Assembly: GCA_036339295.1 (NCBI GenBank)
Contig: JAYZBK010000055.1
Coordinates: 1 to 18,464 of the forward strand
From: GCA-002862325 sp036339295
Lineage (GTDB): Bacteria > Planctomycetota > Phycisphaerae > Phycisphaerales > SM1A02
Reading direction: 5' to 3'
Length of the DNA stretch: 18,464 bases
The notes below the pieces were generated by a model. That model did no database searches, was not told where the DNA came from, and saw nothing but the letters and a program-made list of their open reading frames with translations. Position 1 is the first letter of the stretch; the number at the start of each line of letters is the position of its first letter. Below, one piece after another: positions 7,262-14,632 of this stretch. The translations under genes were made by a program, and so were the position numbers.

Positions 7262-8518
7262 ATGAGCTACCAGCGACGACGAACCCGTGCCATCACCCTC
7301 GGCGACGACCGCGTGGGCCGCGTGACCATCGGCGGCGACGGGCCGGTGTCGGTCCAGTCGATGACCTCGGGCTACACGCACGACGTCGACGGCTGCCTCG
7401 CCGAGATCGAGAAGCTGGCGGCGGCCGGTGCCGACGTGGTCCGCGTCGCGGTGCCCGAGCGGAAGGACACCGAGGCCCTCGCGGAGATCATGAAGGTCAC
7501 GCCGGTCCCGATCGTGGCCGACGTCCACTTCCACTACAAGCGGGCCCTCGAGGCGGTCGAGGCCGGGGTGCACAAGATCCGGCTCAACCCCGGCAACATC
7601 AGCGATCGGGAGCAGGTCAACGCGGTGATCGACGCCTGCAAGGCCGCGGGCATCCCCATCCGCATCGGCGTCAACGAGGGCTCGATCATCGAGCGCAAGG
7701 ACAAGCAGAAGCGGCAGGAGGAGCTCGGCGCCTACTTCGAGGGTCATCGCTCCGGCCACCTGCTCGCGATCATGATCGCGAAGCTCGAGGAGTACCTCGA
7801 GATCTTCGAGGCCCGCGACTTCCACGACGTCGCGATCAGCGCGAAGTCGATGGACGCCCGGCTCGTCATCGATGCCTACACCGAGATCTCCAAGCGGTTC
7901 GACTATCCGCTGCACCTCGGCGTCACCCACGCCGGGACGCGGGAGACCGGTTCGATCCGTTCGATCGCCGCGCTGGGGACGCTGCTCGCCAACGGCATCG
8001 GCGACACCGTCCGGATCAGCTACGCCAGCGACCCGGTGTACGAGGTCGAGGACGGCGTCGAGCTGCTCTGTTCGCTGGGCCTCCGCGAACGGAAGGGCAT
8101 CGAGCTGATCGCCTGCCCGACCTGCGGCCGGATCCAGGTCGATCTCTTCACCCTCGTCGAGGACGTGAAGAAGACGCTGGACAGCGAGATCAAGCTGCCC
8201 ATCAAGGTCGCCGTCATGGGATGCATCGTGAACGGTCCCGGCGAGGCCGAGGGGGCCGACGTGGCGGTCTTCGCGGGCGATCGTCGCGGGATCATCTACG
8301 TCCAGGGCGAGAAGGTCGCCAACGTCCCCGAAGCCGAGATCCTGGACCGCCTCCTCGCCGAGTGCCGGGCGTTCGAGGCCAAGGTCGCCGCGGGCGAGGC
8401 CAGCCTGGGCCAGAAGGTCGTCGACATCGTGCCGCCCGACCCGATCGGCGACCTCGGCTCCGGGGTCGAGAAGATCCGGGCGGGAATGGTGGACAAGATC
8501 ACCGTCGAGGGCCGCTGA
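7262..8518 (+). CDS. ispG: 4-hydroxy-3-methylbut-2-enyl-diphosphate synthase (IspG/GcpE)
   Basis: This 418-residue protein converts 2-C-methylerythritol 2,4-cyclodiphosphate to HMBPP, the next-to-last step of the MEP isoprenoid pathway, using a [4Fe-4S] cluster. The N-terminal TIM-barrel half has the expected VSVQSMTS, VRVAVP, ADVHF, KIRLNPGN, IRIGVNEGS and YPLHLGVTHAG strands. The cluster ligands are all present: C285-PT-C288, then C321 and E328 in GC(IVNGPG)E. This is the compact two-domain bacterial form without the central insertion found in plants. The ATG at 7262 follows RRR-rich residues normal for the family and has a TANNNT box 6 nt upstream. It is divergent from the MFS gene and is followed by a separately promoted prepilin-type gene. 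The electron donor and IspH are not in the window. Confidence 0.97.
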   Translation: MSYQRRRTRAITLGDDRVGRVTIGGDGPVSVQSMTSGYTHDVDGCLAEIEKLAAAGADVVRVAVPERKDTEALAEIMKVTPVPIVADVHFHYKRALEAVEAGVHKIRLNPGNISDREQVNAVIDACKAAGIPIRIGVNEGSIIERKDKQKRQEELGAYFEGHRSGHLLAIMIAKLEEYLEIFEARDFHDVAISAKSMDARLVIDAYTEISKRFDYPLHLGVTHAGTRETGSIRSIAALGTLLANGIGDTVRISYASDPVYEVEDGVELLCSLGLRERKGIELIACPTCGRIQVDLFTLVEDVKKTLDSEIKLPIKVAVMGCIVNGPGEAEGADVAVFAGDRRGIIYVQGEKVANVPEAEILDRLLAECRAFEAKVAAGEASLGQKVVDIVPPDPIGDLGSGVEKIRAGMVDKITVEGR

Positions 8519-8564
8519 TCCCTCTTCCTCGCTCCGTGGGGTCCCTTCCGCCGGAGGCGTGCGG

Positions 8565-8570
8565 TAGCAT
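8565..8570 (+). promoter_or_regulatory. Possible -10 box (TAGCAT) of the prepilin-type gene
   Basis: TAGCAT lies about 72 nt before the GTG at 8643. A small perfect hairpin (CCGTC/GACGG, loop TGCG, 8587-8600) would fall in the predicted leader. It has no T-run and is not called a terminator. Confidence 0.35.
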
Positions 8571-8642
8571 CGCAACCGCCGCGGCCCCGTCTGCGGACGG
8601 TCCGGCGGCCCCCCTGCCGTCGAATCGACTTCCCGAGTCCCC

Positions 8643-9743
8643 GTGTCGGACCCATCGATGCCCCGATCCCTCCTCGTCGCCCTTCGTCGCCTGAACGGTT
8701 CCCGAGCCCGTCGCGGGTTCACCGTCGTCGAGCTGCTCGCCGTCATCGGCACGATCACCGTCCTGCTCGGCCTGCTGCTGGCCGGCCTGCAGGCGGCCCG
8801 TCGGAGCGGCAAGGGCACCGTCGAGCTCAACCAGCTTCGCCAGCTGCACATGGCCTCGACCACCTACACCGCGGGGAACGGCGACCGATTCATGCCGGGC
8901 TACCTCGACCAGCAGGTCCAGTCGCAGTGGCGGCTCCGCTACCGGTACGAGGGTGGCGGCGAGGTCGCCCCGCAGCTCGCGCGGACCTACCCCTGGCGGC
9001 TCCTTCCGTACCTGGACTGGAGCTACGAGACGATGCTCGGGTACTCGACGAACACCGAGATCGTCGACGAGGTTCCCCGGAACGGCAGCGCCAACTCGAT
9101 CAACGGCACCGCGATCCAGGTCGCCGAGAACCCGTGGTTCGGCTACAACGCCTACTACGTCGGCGGATGGTGGGACATCAGCGACAGCGGGAATCCCGTC
9201 GTCCGATTCGGCAACGCCTCCTGGCGGCAGTCCAACGGTTCCGGCGCCCCGATCCCCACGAAGGGAGGCCTCGTCCTCCAGACCGAGGGCCGAGCCACCG
9301 ACCCCACGACGCTGGTCCACTTCGCGGGCTCGAGCCGGCGGGCGCCGGGCCTCTACAAGCCGGGGGCAGAGTACGACCCCGGCGCCGCGTGGGTGTGCCC
9401 CACCAGGCTGGGTTCCACCGAGGTCTGGGGCGTCTCGATCAACGCCGCCACCGTCGAGGTCGGAAGCATCATCGGGGAGATGGCCGGGGCGAGAAGTTCC
9501 ATCTTCGACGTCCCGGCGACGCCCGGGTCGGCGATCCTCGGCCAGGGCAGCGGGATCGCGATGGAGGTCTTCGTCGAGGAGGCGGTTCCCTACCGTCGGG
9601 TCGGGAGCACGGTCTCGGTGGTGCATCTCGCGGGGAACGCGACCTCCGTGGGCATCGGCGAGCTGCTCGACATGCGACGCTGGATCAATGCGGCGCACGA
9701 TGGCGACCAGAACCCCCGCGACTTCCTCCACACCGACGAGTGA
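8643..9743 (+). CDS. Prepilin-type N-terminal cleavage/methylation domain protein (pseudopilin-like)
   Basis: The protein has 366 residues from the GTG at 8643, or 361 from the ATG at 8658; neither has a clear ribosome-binding site. A basic leader ends in RARRG25 followed by F26-TVVE30-LLAVIG and a hydrophobic helix. This is the type IV prepilin/pseudopilin signature, with cleavage after Gly25 and the +5 glutamate present. After the helix comes LNQLRQLHMASTTYTAGNGDRFMP, similar to the start of the secreted DUF1559-like prepilin proteins that planctomycetes have in large numbers. The rest is polar, with many Trp, Tyr, Asn and Gly, as in an extracytoplasmic globular domain. The C-terminal H-x9-DG motif common in that family is not clearly present, so membership of DUF1559 is uncertain. 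Its function and pilus or secretion role are unknown. It stands alone, between ispG and the convergent channel gene. Confidence 0.82.
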   Translation: MSDPSMPRSLLVALRRLNGSRARRGFTVVELLAVIGTITVLLGLLLAGLQAARRSGKGTVELNQLRQLHMASTTYTAGNGDRFMPGYLDQQVQSQWRLRYRYEGGGEVAPQLARTYPWRLLPYLDWSYETMLGYSTNTEIVDEVPRNGSANSINGTAIQVAENPWFGYNAYYVGGWWDISDSGNPVVRFGNASWRQSNGSGAPIPTKGGLVLQTEGRATDPTTLVHFAGSSRRAPGLYKPGAEYDPGAAWVCPTRLGSTEVWGVSINAATVEVGSIIGEMAGARSSIFDVPATPGSAILGQGSGIAMEVFVEEAVPYRRVGSTVSVVHLAGNATSVGIGELLDMRRWINAAHDGDQNPRDFLHTDE

Positions 9744-9777
9744 TCGACGATTCGTCCGCGGGATCGCTCCCGGTCGA

Positions 9778-9826
9778 AGGCCCTGCTGGTGCTTCCGGCG
9801 GGCCTCTCGCTCCATGATCCGGAGCG
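9778..9826. terminator. Two hairpins between convergent genes, likely bidirectional terminator
   Basis: The first stem is AGGCCC-(T)-GCTGG / CCGGC-GGGCCT (9778-9805) with loop TGCTT. The second is CGCTCC / GGAGCG (9808-9826) with a 7-nt loop. They fill the 100-bp gap between the prepilin gene and the convergent channel gene. Neither has a long T-run, which is common in GC-rich genomes. Confidence 0.45.
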
Positions 9827-9843
9827 GGACGTCGTGGCCCCTC

Positions 9844-10455
9844 CTACCGACGGCTGGCGGAGATGGTGGCCGAGGCGAGCGCCTCGAGGCGTCCGACCGC
9901 GCGATCCTGCCGGCCCCGGAGGATCATCAGCGGGAAGAGCGCGATCAGGGCGACCACGAGTCCACAGGCGGTGGAGATCAGGGCCTCGGCGATGCCGCCG
10001 GACACCTGGCTGGGATCGGTGATCGTCGCGTCGCCTCCGAGGAGCTCGAAGGACTGGATGATCCCCACCACGGTCCCGAGGATCCCGAGCATCGGCGCCG
10101 CGGTGACGACGGTCGCCAGCAGGATCGATCCTCGCTCGAGGCGCGGTCGCACCTCCTCCGCCACGATGGCCGCATCCGACTCGTCGGGGTGGTCCCGGAC
10201 GGCGAGGAGACGCACGAACTCGGCGTACGGGCCCCGGTCGCTCGCCGCAGCCTTCCGGAGGCTCGCCGCGTCGCCGGTGCGGAGGACGGTGACGAGGCGG
10301 TCGTACTCGGCCCGGCCGTGCCGGGAATCGAGTCGCCACCAGAACCATGCCCGTTCGATCACGAGGGAGACGGTCACGATGCTGAGGAGGAGCAGCGGCC
10401 AGAGGACGAAGCCGCCGCGGTCCATGAAGTCCAGGAATGACTCGAGGGTCGTCAT
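9844..10455 (-). CDS. MotA/TolQ/ExbB proton channel family protein
   Basis: This 203-residue protein has the three-helix plan of ExbB/TolQ. Helix 1 is near residues 15-35 (VLWPLLLLSIVTVSLVIERAW, with the ER motif at its end), then a cytoplasmic domain of about 75 residues. Helix 2 is TVVTAAPMLGILGTVVGII, the most conserved ExbB/TolQ sequence, and helix 3 is ISTACGLVVALIALFPLMI. Such proteins form inner-membrane pentamers that use the proton gradient to drive TonB, Tol or related energised systems with an ExbD/TolR partner. No exbD-like gene follows: downstream lies only the convergent prepilin gene. The partner must be elsewhere, so the specific system is unknown. A TATGAT box lies 8 nt before the ATG, predicting a leaderless or nearly leaderless mRNA. 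The gene is divergent from the prenyl synthase. Confidence 0.9.
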   Translation of the reverse strand: MTTLESFLDFMDRGGFVLWPLLLLSIVTVSLVIERAWFWWRLDSRHGRAEYDRLVTVLRTGDAASLRKAAASDRGPYAEFVRLLAVRDHPDESDAAIVAEEVRPRLERGSILLATVVTAAPMLGILGTVVGIIQSFELLGGDATITDPSQVSGGIAEALISTACGLVVALIALFPLMILRGRQDRAVGRLEALASATISASRR

Positions 10456-10463
10456 CGGCGAGG

Positions 10464-10469
10464 ATCATA
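10464..10469 (-). promoter_or_regulatory. Predicted -10 box (TATGAT), leaderless promoter of the ExbB-like gene
   Basis: TATGAT on the minus strand is 8 nt from the ATG at 10455, predicting initiation within about 2 nt of the start codon. It is the closest match to TATAAT in the window (five of six). Confidence 0.5.
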
Positions 10470-10513
10470 CGGCGACCCGGGGGTTCGATGCTGGCTCCGC
10501 CCGCTCCTGCCGG

Positions 10514-10519
10514 TACCCT
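10514..10519 (+). promoter_or_regulatory. Predicted -10 box (TACCCT), leaderless promoter of the prenyl synthase gene
   Basis: TACCCT ends exactly 6 nt before the ATG at 10526. This favours that ATG over the in-frame ATG at 10562. Confidence 0.5.
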
Positions 10520-10525
10520 TCGGAC

Positions 10526-11410
10526 ATGCCCACCGCCCCCGACATCGGAGACCCGTCCGCCATGACCGACGAGGTGCTGCTCGAGTGGATCGAGGCACGG
10601 CTCGCTCGCGCGATCGACGATCTGGCGCTGGCGCCGCGGCTCGACGAGGCGACCCGATACGCCCTCCTCGGCGGCGGAAAGCGATTGAGGCCGATGCTCG
10701 TCCTGCGGGCCTGCCTCGCGGTGGGCGGCGAGGCGAAGGACGCCCTCGAGGGGGCGGCCGCCCTCGAGTGCATCCACGCCTTCAGTCTCGTGCACGACGA
10801 CCTGCCCTCGATGGACGACGACGATCTCCGGCGAGGCCGGCCGACGACCCACAAGGTCTTCGGGGAGAACGTCGCGGTCCTCGTCGGCGACCTGCTCCAG
10901 TGCCTCGCGTTCGAGCTCTCGCTGGCGAGCCCGGTCGAGCCCGGAGCCGTCGCGGCGGCGGTCGGGGTCGGGACCCGGCGGATGATCGAGGGCCAGGTCC
11001 ACGACACGGTCGGCGGATTCCCCGAAGGACTCGTGGACGAGCTCGAACGGCTTCGATTGATCCACCGGTGCAAGACCGCCGCCCTCATCCAGGCGTCCTG
11101 CCGGGTCGGTGCGATCGTGGGCGAGGGTGATCCGGAGGTCCTTGAACGGTACGGGGCCGCGATCGGCCTGATGTTCCAGGTGGTGGACGACATCCTCGAC
11201 GAGACCCAGTCCACCGAGCACCTCGGCAAGACGGGCGGCAAGGACCGCGAGGCCGGCAAGCGGACCTACCCGGCGCTCCTCGGGCTCGAGGAGAGTCGGC
11301 GCGAGGTCGAGCGGCTGGAGTCGGAGGCGCTGGACGCGCTTTCCGGCCTGGGAGACCGCGCGGAGCCCCTTCGGGAGCTCGCCCGGCGACTGGCCGTCCG
11401 GACCCGGTGA
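10526..11410 (+). CDS. ispA: Short-chain trans-polyprenyl diphosphate synthase (farnesyl/geranylgeranyl type)
   Basis: This 294-residue protein condenses IPP with allylic diphosphates to make farnesyl or geranylgeranyl diphosphate. Motifs in order: GGGKRLRP (IPP binding), the first aspartate-rich motif LVHD91-D92-LPSMD97-D98 followed by RRGRPTTH, and the second aspartate-rich motif VVD221-D222-ILD225. The latter is followed by LGKTGGKD and GKRTYP(A)LLGLE, as in bacterial IspA. The two-residue insertion in the first motif (DDx4D) is that of bacterial FPP and type II GGPP synthases, so chain length cannot be decided. An alternative start at 10562 would remove 12 residues, but the promoter spacing supports 10526. 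dxs lies 144 bp downstream; adjacent ispA-dxs is common in bacteria, though dxs here seems to have its own promoter. Confidence 0.94.
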   Translation: MPTAPDIGDPSAMTDEVLLEWIEARLARAIDDLALAPRLDEATRYALLGGGKRLRPMLVLRACLAVGGEAKDALEGAAALECIHAFSLVHDDLPSMDDDDLRRGRPTTHKVFGENVAVLVGDLLQCLAFELSLASPVEPGAVAAAVGVGTRRMIEGQVHDTVGGFPEGLVDELERLRLIHRCKTAALIQASCRVGAIVGEGDPEVLERYGAAIGLMFQVVDDILDETQSTEHLGKTGGKDREAGKRTYPALLGLEESRREVERLESEALDALSGLGDRAEPLRELARRLAVRTR

Positions 11411-11411
11411 T

Positions 11412-11438
11412 CCCGGCCCGGTGAAACCGGACCCCGGG
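11412..11438 (+). terminator. Hairpin just after the prenyl synthase stop, possible terminator
   Basis: A nested stem is visible: inner CCGGT-GAA-ACCGG (11418-11430) within outer CCCGG/CCGGG arms. It begins 1 nt after the stop codon and is followed about 12 nt later by CTTTCT. Termination would be consistent with a separate dxs promoter, but read-through is possible. Confidence 0.35.
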
Positions 11439-11494
11439 CTGCTCGAACCCCTTTCTGGCACGTTGTCGAGCCCCGCCGGAGGCGGCCGAGCCGC

Positions 11495-11500
11495 TACCAT
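11495..11500 (+). promoter_or_regulatory. Predicted -10 box (TACCAT) of dxs
   Basis: TACCAT lies 54 nt before the dxs ATG, predicting a leader of about 48 nt. AAGGA at 11539-11543, 11 nt upstream of the ATG, could serve as its ribosome-binding site. Confidence 0.42.
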
Positions 11501-11554
11501 TCGTGGATCGGTCCTTCGGGGTCCGATCCTTCCAGACCAAGGAACGACCTGCGG

Positions 11555-13561
11555 ATGGACCTCCCCCTTCTCAACTCGATTCGCACTCCCGCCGACCTCA
11601 AGAAGATCCCCGTCGATCGCCTCGAGGACGTCGCCGCCGAGATCCGCCTGGCGATCTGCGAGCAGGTCCGTCGGAGCGGCGGGCACCTCGCCCCGAACCT
11701 CGGCGTGGTCGAGCTCACGATCGCGATGCACTACGTCTTCGACTTCGGGCACGATCGCCTGCTGTTCGACGTCGGTCACCAGTGCTATCCGCACAAGCTC
11801 CTCACGGGGCGGCTCCCGATGCTCGAGGGCCTGCGGACCCGCGAGGGGATGGCCGGATTCCCGGAGCCGAGGGAGAGCGACTACGACCTCTTCTCCGTCG
11901 GCCACGCCGGGACGGGCATCTCGACCGCGGTCGGCATGGCTCGCGGCGACACCCTGAACGGCGAGGGCTGGTCCACCGAGAACGGGGACGGACGGCGGGC
12001 GGTCGCGCTCATCGGCGATGCCTCGATCGTCAACGGACTGGCGATGGAGGGGCTCAACAACGCGGGCACCCTCGGCCGGCAGTTCCTCGTGGTCCTCAAC
12101 GACAACGGCATGTCGATCGCGAAGCCGCAGGGCGCGGTCGCGGCCTACTTCGACCGCGTCAGACTGAGCCACTCCTACGGCGGCTTCAAGAAGGCGGCCA
12201 AGGAGCTCGCCCGGCACCTCCCCGGCGGCGACACGATCTCCGAGCTCTATCACCGCATGGGCGAGATGAGCAAGGCGATGATCTCCGAGGACGCCTGGTT
12301 CGAGAAGTTCAACCTCGTCACGGTCGGTCCGGTGGATGGCCACGACATCCCCACGCTCGTCGACTTCCTCAACGAGGCGGCGCACTTCGACCGTCCGATG
12401 GTCCTCCACGTGAAGACGATCAAGGGCAAGGGGTACGGCTTCGCCGAGGGCGACGCGACCCGCTTCCACTCGCCCGGCGCGTTCGAGGTCGTCGATCGCG
12501 GCGACGAGGCCGAACAGGACTCCGAGCTGGTGTCCGAAGGCTGCCGCGTCGAGATCAAGAAGTCGGGCCGCTCGTTCACCGCCGCCTTCGGCGACGCGAT
12601 GCACGACCTGATGACCCGCGACCGCAAGGTCGTGGCCGCCACCGCGGCGATGCCGGACGGCACCGGGATCTCGAAGGTGATCGGCGAGTTCCCGGATCGC
12701 GTCTGGGACACCGGCATCTGCGAGAGCCACGCCATGGACATGATGGCGGGACTGGCCAAGACCGGCTGGAAGCCGTTCTTCGCGGTCTACTCCACCTTCC
12801 TGCAGCGCGCCTTCGACCAGGCGTTCCAGGAGGTCTCGCTCCAGGGACTTCCCGTCCGGCTCTGCCTCGACCGCGCCGGATTCGTGGGCGGCGACGGCGC
12901 GGTGCACCACGGCTTCTGCGACGTCTCCATCCTCGCCCCCCTGCCGGATGCGGCGATCTGTGCCGCGATGGACGAGCCGTCGCTCGTCGCCGCGCTCCAG
13001 TTCATGGCCGACTACGACACCGGCCTCTCCGCGGTGAGGTATCCCCGCGACAACGTGAGCGAACGCTTCGCCGGGGACGCCTGCCCGGCGTTCGAGCTCG
13101 GCAAGGCGCGGGGTCTCGTGGTCGCGGAGCGGCCCGACGTGGCGATCCTCGGCTACGGCACCATGGCGATCACCGGCATGGACGTCCGCGACGAACTCGG
13201 GGACGAGTACGAGGTGAGCGTCTACGACGCCCGCTTCGCCAAGCCGGTCGACGAGGCGCTGCTCCGAACCCTGCTCGAGTCGGGCGTCCGGGTCTTCACC
13301 CTCGAGGACCACACGATCAAGGGCGGCTTCGGCACGCAGGTGCTCGAGGCGGCGAACCGACTCGGTCTCGATTCGCGGCTCGTCACGGTCTGCGGGATGC
13401 CCGACGGCTGGATCTACCAGGGTGGCCGCGGCGAACAGCTCGCCGAGGTCGGCCTCGACGCGACCAGCATCGCCCGTCGGGTGCGTTCGGTGCTTGCCGG
13501 CCAGCAGTCCGAGATCGAGGTCGGCACGCGAGGTTCCGAAGGCCACGTCTCCCGGCACTGA
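11555..13561 (+). CDS. dxs: 1-deoxy-D-xylulose-5-phosphate synthase, variant active-site motifs
   Basis: This 668-residue thiamine-diphosphate enzyme joins pyruvate and glyceraldehyde 3-phosphate to start the MEP pathway. It is slightly longer than the usual 620-640. The family layout is clear: GGHLAPNLGVVELTIAMHYVFD, DVGHQCYPHKLLTGR, GHAGTGIS, the ThDP/Mg motif G154-D155-A...N182-DNGMSI, VGPVDGHD, HVKTIKGKGYG and a FHSPGAFE strand. The transketolase domain has T-GICE390-SHAMDMMAGLA, YSTFLQRAFDQ, DRAGFVGGDGAVHHG and VRYPR. The C-terminal domain ends with ARF-KPVDE, TLEDHTIKGGFG. Two core motifs depart from the E. coli type: GDGA(M/I)T is GDASIVN, and (I)AEQHA is ICESHA. The ThDP-binding aspartate and catalytic glutamate are kept, so activity is likely. 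It may represent a lineage-specific Dxs subfamily. Confidence 0.94.
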   Translation: MDLPLLNSIRTPADLKKIPVDRLEDVAAEIRLAICEQVRRSGGHLAPNLGVVELTIAMHYVFDFGHDRLLFDVGHQCYPHKLLTGRLPMLEGLRTREGMAGFPEPRESDYDLFSVGHAGTGISTAVGMARGDTLNGEGWSTENGDGRRAVALIGDASIVNGLAMEGLNNAGTLGRQFLVVLNDNGMSIAKPQGAVAAYFDRVRLSHSYGGFKKAAKELARHLPGGDTISELYHRMGEMSKAMISEDAWFEKFNLVTVGPVDGHDIPTLVDFLNEAAHFDRPMVLHVKTIKGKGYGFAEGDATRFHSPGAFEVVDRGDEAEQDSELVSEGCRVEIKKSGRSFTAAFGDAMHDLMTRDRKVVAATAAMPDGTGISKVIGEFPDRVWDTGICESHAMDMMAGLAKTGWKPFFAVYSTFLQRAFDQAFQEVSLQGLPVRLCLDRAGFVGGDGAVHHGFCDVSILAPLPDAAICAAMDEPSLVAALQFMADYDTGLSAVRYPRDNVSERFAGDACPAFELGKARGLVVAERPDVAILGYGTMAITGMDVRDELGDEYEVSVYDARFAKPVDEALLRTLLESGVRVFTLEDHTIKGGFGTQVLEAANRLGLDSRLVTVCGMPDGWIYQGGRGEQLAEVGLDATSIARRVRSVLAGQQSEIEVGTRGSEGHVSRH

Positions 13562-13836
13562 GTCGGCCATGGAATTCCATCCGGTCTCCGATTCGGGCTC
13601 CCGTCCGGGATGTCGGATCGGCTTCCTGCCGTGAGTCGAGGTCGCCGGCGACGCGTTCCGAGGGTGGTTTCCGGCCCACCGGCCGCGCCGGAGGGGATCT
13701 TGCCCCATCTTTCCGAATGGTGGTCGCGGAACGGCAGCGCTCCGATACGATCGGGCCGGTCCGGTTGGATCGGCGAGGCCGAGAGACCTCCGAGCCGGAC
13801 CGTCGGGACGTTCGAGCAAGAGAGAGCCACAGACCC
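13562..13836. other. Intergenic region after dxs with a 12-bp palindrome and a promoter
   Basis: I find no convincing gene in these 275 bp. They hold the perfect palindrome ATGGAATTCCAT at 13569-13580, several GGCC-rich inverted repeats around 13670-13690, and the promoter and leader of the downstream secreted-protein gene. Confidence 0.6.
13746..13751 (+). promoter_or_regulatory. Predicted -10 box (TACGAT) of the PEP-CTERM-like gene
   Basis: TACGAT lies 85 nt before the ATG at 13837, giving a leader of about 79 nt. An AGAGAG-rich stretch (13818-13826), 10 nt before the ATG, may act as a weak ribosome-binding site. Confidence 0.4.
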
Positions 13837-14484
13837 ATGAGATACCTCGCCATCGTGATGCTGGCGGTCGCTTCGGCGCACGCCGCGGCCGACACCATCC
13901 TGATTCAGTCGAACAACGCCGCGTCGAGCAACTCGACGTCCTACGGGGGGTTCACCGGAACCGCGACCTACAACGAGCTCGGCGGCGGCATGGCCGAGTT
14001 CATCCTGACCTTGACGAACACGTCGCAGTTCGGTGGCAAGCTCGTCGCCCTCGCCTTCGACCCCGCCGCCGGCACGAGCGGCTGGACGTTCGACGCCGGC
14101 GCGAGCAGCGGCCTGAGTGCCGCCTGGGGCGATCTCTCCGGCAGCATCAACACCCAGCCCTTCGGTTCACGCTCGCACGGTGCGTCGACCACGGGCCAGT
14201 GGGAAGGTGGAGGCAGCCCGAACACCGGGCTCGTCGCCGGAGCGACCGGCACCTGGGTCTTCACCGGCGTGGGCGACGCCATGGTCTCCGCCGCCGACTT
14301 CCTGGCGCCCAACGGCGGCCAGAATCTCGTGATCCGATTCCGCGGATTCGACAATGGGGCGAGCGACAAGCTTCCGGCCGTCGAGGATCCCGGTGATTCC
14401 GGTACCACCGACAGCCCGGTGCCGGGGCCCGCGGCGCTTGCCGTCCTCGGGGGCCTCGCCGCGATTCGCCGTCGTCGTCGCTGA
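13837..14484 (+). CDS. Secreted protein with PEP-CTERM-like (VPGP...RRRRR) sorting tail
   Basis: This 215-residue protein starts with a short signal peptide (MRYLAIVMLAVASAHAAA/D). The body is rich in Gly, Ser, Thr and Asn with few charges, typical of a beta-rich extracellular domain. The C-terminus carries the tripartite sorting tail: V195-P-G-P198, a short hydrophobic stretch (AALAVLGGLAAI) and five arginines as the last residues. In the classical PEP-CTERM system an exosortase recognises VPEP and processes the protein at the cell envelope; here Glu is replaced by Gly, a variant seen in several VPxPA-type tails. No exosortase gene is in the window. The body has no motif I recognise, so function is unknown. 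Only a weak AGAGAG precedes the start. A perfect hairpin follows 49 bp downstream. Confidence 0.8.
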   Translation: MRYLAIVMLAVASAHAAADTILIQSNNAASSNSTSYGGFTGTATYNELGGGMAEFILTLTNTSQFGGKLVALAFDPAAGTSGWTFDAGASSGLSAAWGDLSGSINTQPFGSRSHGASTTGQWEGGGSPNTGLVAGATGTWVFTGVGDAMVSAADFLAPNGGQNLVIRFRGFDNGASDKLPAVEDPGDSGTTDSPVPGPAALAVLGGLAAIRRRRR

Positions 14485-14533
14485 TCGGCCTGCCCTTTCG
14501 GGCTCTGGGGCCGCTGGACCGAAAGCCTCCGTC

Positions 14534-14559
14534 GCCCCGCGTCGTGTTCGACGCGGGGC
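14534..14559 (+). terminator. Perfect 11-bp GC-rich hairpin after the PEP-CTERM-like gene
   Basis: GCCCCGCGTCG and its exact complement flank the 4-nt loop TGTT. The hairpin lies 49 bp after the stop codon and before the next promoter. There is no T-run after it, so it may act as a T-poor terminator or protect the mRNA 3' end. Confidence 0.5.
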
Positions 14560-14614
14560 GAGGTCGTCTCGTGGGGGCGTCTTCGCCCGGCCGGCTGCTC
14601 GTCCGCCGAACCCG

Positions 14615-14620
14615 TAGCAT
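14615..14620 (+). promoter_or_regulatory. Predicted -10 box (TAGCAT) of the HAD phosphatase gene
   Basis: TAGCAT ends 12 nt before the ATG at 14633, predicting a leader of only about 5-7 nt. GAGG at 14623-14626 has good spacing to the ATG but would lie at or before the predicted transcript start. Confidence 0.42.
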
Positions 14621-14632
14621 GCGAGGCCCACC

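Noticed and set aside
10562..11410. Shorter start for the prenyl synthase (ATG 10562)
   Set aside because: The ATG at 10526 lies exactly 6 nt after a TANNNT box, the same spacing as at three other genes.
10526..13561. An ispA-dxs operon
   Set aside because: The 144-bp gap contains a hairpin right after the first stop codon and a TACCAT box before dxs, so separate transcription is at least as likely.
9590..13819. A 1409-codon minus-strand open frame
   Set aside because: It runs antisense through the prenyl synthase and dxs genes and across their promoters. It is an artefact of GC-rich codon use.
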